Shown one piece after another: positions 18,430-23,872 of a stretch of 38,221 bases of DNA. Below the pieces are notes generated by a model. That model saw only the letters and a program-made list of their open reading frames with translations, searched no databases and had not been told where the DNA came from. The DNA comes from Oscillospiraceae bacterium. GTDB lineage: Bacteria > Bacillota > Clostridia > Oscillospirales > CAG-272. The DNA is taken from assembly GCA_015064005.1 (NCBI GenBank), contig SVTA01000008.1, positions 1-38,221 of the forward strand. The letters run 5' to 3'. Position 1 is the stretch's first letter, and every line of letters starts with the position of its first letter. Position numbers and translations under genes: made by a program.

Positions 18430-19707
18430 TTACAGCTTACGATAAATGCCGCCGGGACAGGATTGCAGAATCCCGTACAGCTCCAGCACCGTCAGCGCTG
18501 CCGCCGCCTCGCCGGAGGGGATGCCCTTGGCGGTTAAGTGATCGAGGGAAAAGGTGCCCTCGGGCAGCATGCCGTAAAGCTCACGCTGGCGGGGATCCAG
18601 CAGCTGCAGCACCTCCTCGGATACCGGAGTGGGTGTAGATGCAGCAGGTGTCTGCTCCGCGGGCTTTTGGGCAGAATGTGCCGAAACGGTGTCGGTTTTC
18701 TCGATTTGGGCGGGTTTCTGCTCCTCCCGATCCAGCACCGTAGGCACGCCGTGGGCGCGCAGCTTCTCGCGAGTGGCCTCGGTATACTGCATCGCCTCCG
18801 CCGGAACGCGGGCAGCCTGTATCTGCGGATACAAAAAGCGGAAATGTGCCAGCACGTCCTCGGCGCTCAACGCCATTAGGGCGCCGGAGCGGATCAGACC
18901 GTTTGTGCCGACAGAGCGGGGATTGTCCACGTCACCGGGTACCGCAAAAAGCGTTTTGCCCTGCAGCAGCGCGTATCGCGCCGTGATCAGGGAGCCGCTG
19001 TCCTCGGCAGCCTCTGTCACCACCAGCGCGTCGGAAAGCGCGCTGATGAGGCGGTTGCGAACGGGAAAATTCCATCCGTTTGGCCGTGTTCCGGGTGTAA
19101 ACTCGGTCAACACCGTACCGAAGGTGGCAATTTCACGAAAGAGCCGCTCATGCTGGCGAGGATAGATCACATCAATTCCGCAGCCCAGCACCGCCACGGT
19201 ATGACCGCCGGCGTCCAGTGCGGCTGCAGCCGCAATGCCGTCCGCGCCTTGTGCCATACCGCTGATCACGGTGGCACCTGCAGCGGCTAACTCAAAGGAT
19301 AGTTTATACGCCACCCGCTCGCCGTATGCATCGGTGCGCCGTGTCCCCACAATGCCCACGGACGGTACGCCCGTCGGCAAAGGGAGCTTACCCTTGCAGT
19401 ACAGCACGGCAGGGGGCTCTGCAATCTCCCACAGTCCTGTGGGATAATATTCTCTGTCCGGCACCAGGATCCTCACGCCGTTCTGATGACACCAATATAC
19501 AGTTCGCGATGCCATCTGCTGCGCATCCTCGCCACAAAGGGAGGAAAGCGTACCCTTACCGATGTCGGGGATCTCCGCCAAAATGGCCTCGCGCCCGGCG
19601 GCAAGCAGCGCCTCCGGTGTGCCGAAGCGACGCAGAAGCGGCTTCAGCAAATGGCTGCGGGGGCCCAAGGCCAGACTCACCGCCACCCAACTGATCTCAT
19701 GATCCAT
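18430..19707 (-). CDS. dprA: DNA-processing protein DprA
   Basis: 425 residues. Loads RecA onto single-stranded DNA taken up in transformation. An N-terminal helical domain (about 1-80) precedes the Rossmann-like core: GIVGTRRTDAYG near 115, SGMAQGADGIA near 140, LGCGIDVIYPRQH, and NFPVRNRLISALSDALVVTEA near 215-235. A Pro/Ala/Thr/Glu-rich linker (about 330-360) leads to a winged-helix C-terminal domain. The usual GID..AH motif reads GADGIAAAAAL here, so the conserved His is Ala. DprA is also present in bacteria never seen to transform, so competence cannot be assumed. Confidence 0.94.
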   Translation of the reverse strand: MDHEISWVAVSLALGPRSHLLKPLLRRFGTPEALLAAGREAILAEIPDIGKGTLSSLCGEDAQQMASRTVYWCHQNGVRILVPDREYYPTGLWEIAEPPAVLYCKGKLPLPTGVPSVGIVGTRRTDAYGERVAYKLSFELAAAGATVISGMAQGADGIAAAAALDAGGHTVAVLGCGIDVIYPRQHERLFREIATFGTVLTEFTPGTRPNGWNFPVRNRLISALSDALVVTEAAEDSGSLITARYALLQGKTLFAVPGDVDNPRSVGTNGLIRSGALMALSAEDVLAHFRFLYPQIQAARVPAEAMQYTEATREKLRAHGVPTVLDREEQKPAQIEKTDTVSAHSAQKPAEQTPAASTPTPVSEEVLQLLDPRQRELYGMLPEGTFSLDHLTAKGIPSGEAAAALTVLELYGILQSCPGGIYRKL

Positions 19708-20536
19708 GGTAACACCTGCCTCTGTACAGCTCGTAGGCCAGCACCGATGCGGCTACGCCGGCGTTCAGTGACTCCACACCTGCCTCCATGGGAATGAAAA
19801 CAGTGTGTGTCGCGGCAGCGGTCAGCGCGGGAGAAAGCCCGTGTCCCTCGTTGCCCACCATTACGGTATCGTCGGCACCGAAGGCGATCGCACCCAGTCG
19901 CGCCGAATCACCCTGCAGAGTGGCGGCAAAGACCTGCCCCCTTCGGCGGAGCGCAAGCGCTGCTGCCACGGGATCCTCCACCACTGTAATGCGACGGTGA
20001 AAAAGTGCACCCATGGCCCCACGGATGACCCGGGGATGATAGGGATCGGCACAGTCGGCGGAAAGCACCAGATTGGAGATACCAAAGGCGCTGGCGGAAC
20101 GGATCACGGTGCCCAGGTTTCCGGGATCCCGCACGCTTTCCAGAAGCAGCGTGTGCCCCGGCAGCAGCGCTTCGTCAAGATCCGCCCCGTCACCGCGGAA
20201 GAACCGGATGCTCTCCAGCAGCGGCGCCACGGTGATCACACCCTCCGGCGCCTTTTCCTCAGAGAGGCGGTCAAACACTGCATCCGCGAGCAGCACCGCC
20301 CGCACAGCAGCAGGCAGCGGAAAGTCCGCAAGCTCCGGCAGCAGCGCGTCGGCAGCGGAGGCCTTCAGCAGCACGGCGTGCAGCGGAATGCCGGCGGCCA
20401 GCGCCTCCAGCAGAAGCTTTTTGCCATCGAAGCGAAAAAGCCCCTCACGCCGGCGGTATTTCCGCTCGGCAAGGCTCGCCGTCAGCATCACCAGCGGATT
20501 CTGTCTTGAGGTGATGATTTCCTGCGGTTTTTCCAC
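19697..20536 (-). CDS. SpoU/TrmH-family RNA 2'-O-methyltransferase
   Basis: About 279 residues. Transfers methyl from SAM to a ribose 2'-OH, probably of 23S rRNA or tRNA. The N-terminal substrate-binding domain (about 1-110) is followed by the SPOUT knot domain. Its three motifs are ESVRDPGNLGTVIRSASAFG near 133, VMVGNEGHGLS near 225 and IPMEAGVESLNAGVAASVLA near 247. The frame is open back to 20671, across the rplT terminator, so a later start is needed; GTG at 20536 is the best fit, before EKPQEIITSRQNPLV, with a G-rich stretch 4-9 nt upstream. The 3' end overlaps dprA by 11 nt. A methyltransferase of this type often sits next to rplT in Bacillota. Confidence 0.88.
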   Translation of the reverse strand: MEKPQEIITSRQNPLVMLTASLAERKYRRREGLFRFDGKKLLLEALAAGIPLHAVLLKASAADALLPELADFPLPAAVRAVLLADAVFDRLSEEKAPEGVITVAPLLESIRFFRGDGADLDEALLPGHTLLLESVRDPGNLGTVIRSASAFGISNLVLSADCADPYHPRVIRGAMGALFHRRITVVEDPVAAALALRRRGQVFAATLQGDSARLGAIAFGADDTVMVGNEGHGLSPALTAAATHTVFIPMEAGVESLNAGVAASVLAYELYRGRCYHGS

Positions 20537-20603
20537 ACCGTTCCCCCACTTTCCTTCATTTTTTGCGTAAAACGGCACAATTTGCGCCGGGTATAAAATA
20601 GAT

Positions 20604-20629
20604 AAAAACCCGGTCGCAACCGGGTTTTT
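20604..20629. terminator. Terminator of infC-rpmI-rplT
   Basis: An 11-bp stem AAAAACCCGGT/ACCGGGTTTTT with a 4-nt loop begins 5 nt after the rplT stop. The T-tract lies on the minus-strand 3' side; the symmetric A/T flanks could also work in the other direction. Confidence 0.9.
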
Positions 20630-20633
20630 TATC

Positions 20634-20987
20634 TTAGAGGGCAGCCTTTGCCTGCTCTGCAAGAGCGGCAAATGCCTCCTTGTCGGATACTGCCAGCTCA
20701 GAGAGCATCTTGCGGTTCAGATCCACGCCTGCCTTCTTCAGACCGTGCATAAAGGTGGAGTAGTTCATGCCGTTCACCTTAGCCTGAGCGGAGATACGGG
20801 TGATCCAGAGGCTGCGGAAGTCTCTCTTCTTCATCTTACGGCCTGCGAATGCATAGTTGCCGCTCTTCATAACGGCTTCCTTAGCCATCTTGAAGTGCTT
20901 GGATTTTGCACCCCAGTAGCCCTTGGCAGCCTTCAGAACCTTATTTCTTCTCTTGCGCGTCATCATCGCGCCCTTAACTCTTGCCAT
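20634..20987 (-). CDS. rplT: 50S ribosomal protein bL20
   Basis: 117 residues, full length. Early-assembly protein that binds 23S rRNA; in Bacillota it also represses its own operon by binding the leader mRNA. It begins [20 protein letters not shown] and continues with the basic RNA-binding helix through [20 protein letters not shown]. The globular C-terminal domain has [19 protein letters not shown] and [20 protein letters not shown]. It follows rpmI by 21 nt and is followed by an intrinsic terminator. Confidence 0.98.
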   Translation of the reverse strand: MARVKGAMMTRKRRNKVLKAAKGYWGAKSKHFKMAKEAVMKSGNYAFAGRKMKKRDFRSLWITRISAQAKVNGMNYSTFMHGLKKAGVDLNRKMLSELAVSDKEAFAALAEQAKAAL

Positions 20988-21008
20988 TGTTCATTATCCT
21001 CCGTTATC

Positions 21009-21203
21009 TTATTTCTGAATGAGATGACGCGCGGTAGCGGTCATGGACGCACTGAGGATAGCGGAAGAGCGCAGATGTCTCTTTCTCTTGGCATCCTTGA
21101 GTCCCAGGTTGTGACGATGGTGGCAGTGGTTGATCTTTACCTTACCGGTACCGGTAACGGAAAATCTCTTGGCCGAAGCCTTGTGCGTTTTGATTTTTCC
21201 CAT
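21009..21203 (-). CDS. rpmI: 50S ribosomal protein bL35
   Basis: 64 residues, standard length. MGKIKTHKASAKRFSVTGTG is the classic start; the rest is rich in His, Arg and Lys (HCHHRHNLGLKDAKRKRHLR) for rRNA contact. It lies between infC (53-nt gap) and rplT, the conserved order of this operon. Confidence 0.98.
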   Translation of the reverse strand: MGKIKTHKASAKRFSVTGTGKVKINHCHHRHNLGLKDAKRKRHLRSSAILSASMTATARHLIQK

Positions 21204-21256
21204 TTTATTTACTCCTTTTCGGTTGTATTACAAAAGCGTTTTACCGCTCGGGTAAC

Positions 21257-21775
21257 TTAGTTTTTGACGGGTACGACGACCATGCTGAGGATACGTCCGT
21301 CAAGCACGGGCTTCTTTTCCACGGTGCCCACGGAGGAAACGGCCTCCTCAAAGCGGGTCAACACATCGCGACCCAGCTCCTGATGTGCCATCTCGCGACC
21401 CTTGAAGCGCACCACCACGCGAACCTTGTTGCCGGCGGTAAGGAACTTCACGGCGTTGCGCGCCTTGGTTTCAAAATCGTGCACGTCAATGCGGCAGGAA
21501 AGCTGAACCTCCTTGAGCTCCACCACCTGCTGCTTCTTTCTGGCTTCCTTCTCTTTCTTTTCGCGGTCAAAGCAATACTTGCCGTAATCCATGATACGGC
21601 AGACGGGGGGTGTTGCCTGCGGAGCGATCAATACGAGGTCAAGTCCCTTGTCGTATGCAATTTTCAGTGCAGCGTTGCTGGACATCATGCCCAGAGCCTC
21701 TCCGTCATCGTTGACCACGCGGACTTCCTTTTCCCGGATATCCTCGTTGATCAGCATATCTTTTTTAGCGCTAAT
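21257..21775 (-). CDS. infC: Translation initiation factor IF-3, with ATT start
   Basis: About 172 residues. Binds the 30S subunit, prevents premature 50S joining and proofreads the start codon. The N-terminal domain has INEDIREKEVRVVNDDGEAL; the C-terminal domain has ELKEVQLSCRIDVHDFETKAR and VRVVVRFKGREMAHQELG. The first ATG is at 21757, but it has no ribosome site. An in-frame ATT six codons upstream (21773-21775, giving ISAKKD before MLINEDIR) lies 9 nt after GGAGG. This matches the rare-start habit of infC, where IF3 discriminates against its own start codon. I therefore call ATT as the start. Confidence 0.95.
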   Translation of the reverse strand: MSAKKDMLINEDIREKEVRVVNDDGEALGMMSSNAALKIAYDKGLDLVLIAPQATPPVCRIMDYGKYCFDREKKEKEARKKQQVVELKEVQLSCRIDVHDFETKARNAVKFLTAGNKVRVVVRFKGREMAHQELGRDVLTRFEEAVSSVGTVEKKPVLDGRILSMVVVPVKN

Positions 21776-21930
21776 AAGAAGGTACCTCCATTTCCGGCGC
21801 TGTGGCCGGTGAAATAAAAAATCGCGCGAAACAGAAATTCCGCACGAAAAATGCCCACGGGGGGACGCTTTCTATCAACCCGGCGCGCCTTTGCGGCAGG
21901 GTGAGAGCGCGGAACGCTCTGCTTCTTTGC
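21776..21930 (-). promoter_or_regulatory. infC operon leader with attenuator (L20-leader type)
   Basis: About 155 nt separate the predicted start site from infC. In the minus-strand RNA a 10-bp stem (TCGTGCGGAA with TTTCGCGCGA, plus coordinates 21838-21847 and 21822-21831) is directly followed by six U (21816-21821), an intrinsic terminator ahead of the genes. A GCCGG/CCGGC hairpin (21794-21809) lies just before the GGAGG site, and a GAGCG/CGCTC hairpin near the 5' end. In B. subtilis the same operon is controlled by L20 binding its leader; the position and architecture fit, but I cannot confirm the L20 site by eye. Confidence 0.7.
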
Positions 21931-21936
21931 CCGAAC

Positions 21937-21965
21937 ATTATAACACACCCCATTCCCCTTGTCAA
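21937..21965 (-). promoter_or_regulatory. Consensus promoter of infC-rpmI-rplT
   Basis: Minus strand: TTGACA (21960-21965), 17-nt spacer, TATAAT (21937-21942), a perfect sigma-A promoter. Its upstream edge is about 30 nt from the divergent promoter of the G1P dehydrogenase gene. Confidence 0.9.
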
Positions 21966-21994
21966 GTGGTTTTTGAAAAAAATTTAAAAATTGC

Positions 21995-22023
21995 TTGCAA
22001 TGCGCTGCAAAGTGTGCTACAAT
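21995..22023 (+). promoter_or_regulatory. Promoter of the G1P dehydrogenase gene
   Basis: TTGCAA (21995-22000), 17-nt spacer, TACAAT (22018-22023). It is divergent from the infC promoter; the leader is about 30 nt. Confidence 0.75.
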
Positions 22024-22059
22024 ACCCTTGTACAAAAATCACCCAAAGGAGATACAGCC

Positions 22060-23391
22060 GTGAACACTTCCTATCAATTCACTCCCGGCGGCATTTGCCC
22101 CGTGTGCGGCAAGCTGCACGCCAGCGCCGTCAAGGAAACCTACATCAAGGCAAACGCTATTGATGACCTGCCCCTGCTGGTCAAAAAATACGGTGCCACC
22201 CGCGCCTTCGTCATTGCCGACGTCAACACCTGGCCCATCGGCGGTGAGCGGATCTTCAACGTCCTTTCCGCTGCCGGCATTCCCGCGGCCAAGCACGTCT
22301 TCCCCGACCGTCGCCTTGAGCCCGACGAAAAGGCCGTTGGCTCGCTGCTGATGCATTACGATCCCGCCTGCGATATCATCATCGCCTTCGGCTCCGGCGT
22401 CATCAACGACCTGAGCAAGCTGCTGGCGCGCATGACGAACAACACCTACATCATCGTAGCCTCTGCCGCATACATGGACGGCTACGCCTCCGGCAACAGC
22501 TCCGTGGTCAGAAACGGCGTGAAGGTCACGCTGAACTCCAAATCCCCCGACGTGATCATGGGCGACACCGGCGTGCTGAGCGCCGCCCCCGCTCACATGG
22601 CCAAGGCCGGTCTTGGCGATATGCTGGCCAAGTACATCAGCATCTGTGAGTGGCGCATTTCCAATCTGATCAACGGCGAATATTTCTGTGAGGACGTGGC
22701 CGCATATACCAGATCCGTGCGCGAGGCCTGCGTAAAGGCCGCTCCCGGCATCGTCGCCCGCGATCCGCAGGCCATTGCCACCGTATTCAAGGGTCTGGTC
22801 GACGCGGGCATGGCCATGGACTTCGCCGGCTCCTCCCGTCCCGGCGGCGGCGGTGAGCATTATTTCTCCCACCTTTGGGATATGCGCGGTCTGGAGTTCG
22901 GCACCCACGTGGCTCCCCACGGTATGCAGGCTGCCATCGGCACGCTGTATTCCATCAAGGCCTTTGAAGCGCTGCGCAAGATCAAGCCGGATCGCGAAAA
23001 GGCTCTCGCTTATGCCAAGAGCTTTGACTTCGCCAAGTGGAGCGAGCAGCTGACTGCCTTCCTCGGCAAGGGCGCTGACGCCATGATCGCCCTCGAGGCC
23101 AAGGAAAGAAAATACGACCTTGACAAGCACCGCGCCCGTCTGGACATCATTCTTGCCAAGTGGGATGAGCTGATGGCAATTCTTGACGAGGAGCTGCCCT
23201 CCAGCGCCGACATTGAGGCGCTGCTTGCCTCCATCGACGCCCCCAAGTGCATCGAGGATATCGGCATGGACAAGAGCATCCTGCCCATGACGCTGATGGC
23301 CACCAAGGACATCCGTGACAAGTACATCCTCTCCCGTCTTCTGTGGGATCTCGGTGTGCTGGATGAGGTAGCTGCCGAGCTGGCAAAGTAA
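22060..23391 (+). CDS. egsA: sn-glycerol-1-phosphate dehydrogenase (AraM/EgsA type)
   Basis: 443 residues. Reduces dihydroxyacetone phosphate to sn-glycerol-1-phosphate with NAD(P)H; same fold as glycerol and iron alcohol dehydrogenases. The N-terminus has a CPVCGKLH cluster typical of the bacterial branch. The nucleotide-binding stretch IIAFGSGVINDLSK is near 107-120, then ASAAYMDGYASGNSSV. Metal ligands are likely the Asp of GLGDMLAKY, the His in GGGGEHYFSHLWDM and the His in THVAPHGMQAA. The start is a GTG at 22060 with AAAGGAG 9 nt upstream; the frame extension to 21991 crosses the promoter. Single-gene unit with its own promoter and terminator. Such enzymes are best known from archaea; bacterial copies exist (B. 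subtilis AraM). Confidence 0.9.
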   Translation: MNTSYQFTPGGICPVCGKLHASAVKETYIKANAIDDLPLLVKKYGATRAFVIADVNTWPIGGERIFNVLSAAGIPAAKHVFPDRRLEPDEKAVGSLLMHYDPACDIIIAFGSGVINDLSKLLARMTNNTYIIVASAAYMDGYASGNSSVVRNGVKVTLNSKSPDVIMGDTGVLSAAPAHMAKAGLGDMLAKYISICEWRISNLINGEYFCEDVAAYTRSVREACVKAAPGIVARDPQAIATVFKGLVDAGMAMDFAGSSRPGGGGEHYFSHLWDMRGLEFGTHVAPHGMQAAIGTLYSIKAFEALRKIKPDREKALAYAKSFDFAKWSEQLTAFLGKGADAMIALEAKERKYDLDKHRARLDIILAKWDELMAILDEELPSSADIEALLASIDAPKCIEDIGMDKSILPMTLMATKDIRDKYILSRLLWDLGVLDEVAAELAK

Positions 23392-23402
23392 CAAGATCAA
23401 TC

Positions 23403-23432
23403 ACGGCGCGACGCCCATGGGTGCCGCGCCGT
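23403..23432 (+). terminator. Probable terminator of the G1P dehydrogenase gene
   Basis: An 8-bp GC-rich stem ACGGCGCG/CGCGCCGT, 11 nt after the stop codon, has an inner arm that can extend it. The following TTCCATTTT is a modest T-tract. Confidence 0.65.
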
Positions 23433-23579
23433 TTCCATTTTCGAATTGTCGGGTAACCGACACCGGCATTTTTTTGAAAATCGGCAAAAACCACAAAAAT
23501 CCTCCCGAAAACAGCACATTTTTTCTAACCTGTGGATATTATCACGAATTTTTTGGTGAAAAATCGTCTATTTTGGATA

Positions 23580-23608
23580 TTTACAAATCGGGCTTTCTGC
23601 GTTATAAT
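23580..23608 (+). promoter_or_regulatory. Promoter of a putative small RNA
   Basis: TTTACA (23580-23585), 17-nt spacer, TATAAT (23603-23608). The predicted start is near 23615. No convincing ORF follows before the terminator at 23730. Confidence 0.78.
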
Positions 23609-23614
23609 AGCAAA

Positions 23615-23757
23615 GCACCTCGATCGCGGTCGAGTTTTGTGCGTGCACGGCGGATCACCCGTTGCGCGGAGTGCCAATCTTATGACACCAACGCGCGTGA
23701 CGAGCTCTTTCCACCGTGCATTTTGCTTTAAAACGGCAGCTCTGCTGCCGTTTTTTT
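23615..23757 (+). ncRNA. Putative small structured RNA upstream of lon
   Basis: About 143 nt between a good promoter and a good terminator, with no credible ORF. Predicted fold by eye: a 5' hairpin (GCAC-CTCGA with TCGAG-GTGC, 23615-23642, with a TTTT bulge), then a long rod. The rod's outer stem TGCACGGCGG (23644-23653) pairs with CCACCGTGCA (23711-23720), with one mismatch. Its inner stem CGTTGCGCG (23660-23668) pairs with CGCGTGACG (23694-23702). An asymmetric internal loop lies between the two, with an apical region of about 25 nt. I do not recognise it: it lacks the SRP-domain motif, is too short for a typical 6S RNA and matches no riboswitch core I know. It could act in trans, or be a leader with an early terminator for lon. 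Confidence 0.6.
23730..23757 (+). terminator. Intrinsic terminator of the putative small RNA
   Basis: The stem AAAACGGCAGC/GCTGCCGTTTT with a 3-nt TCT loop is followed by a run of seven T that begins within its 3' arm. Strong by sequence. Confidence 0.9.
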
Positions 23758-23808
23758 ATTTTCCGCCGGAGCTGCGATATAAAATAATGATATTTTTTTA
23801 AAAACCAC

Positions 23809-23837
23809 TGGAAATCGACGGAGATTTGTGTTATAAT
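23809..23837 (+). promoter_or_regulatory. Likely promoter of the lon operon
   Basis: TATAAT at 23832-23837, with a weak -35 (TGGAAA, 23809-23814) at 17 nt. No CIRCE or CtsR-type operator is visible, so heat-shock control by HrcA or CtsR is not supported. Confidence 0.6.
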
Positions 23838-23872
23838 ATTATACTGTATATCTTTATCCGAAAGGAATTAAC

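Noticed and set aside
23615-23757. 6S RNA, SRP RNA or tmRNA identity for the small RNA
   Set aside because: The rod is only about 78 nt, too short for typical 6S RNA; the conserved GGAA/AGCAGC region of SRP RNA is absent; no tRNA-like acceptor end or tag reading frame as in tmRNA.
23417-23801. Two overlapping ORFs (104 and 89 codons) across the gap before lon
   Set aside because: They run through the promoter of the putative small RNA, one also through its terminator, and lack ribosome sites; composition is unlike the neighbouring proteins.
23800-23872. CIRCE or CtsR heat-shock operator before lon
   Set aside because: No TTAGCACTC/GAGTGCTAA pair and no tandem GGTCAAA heptads are present.
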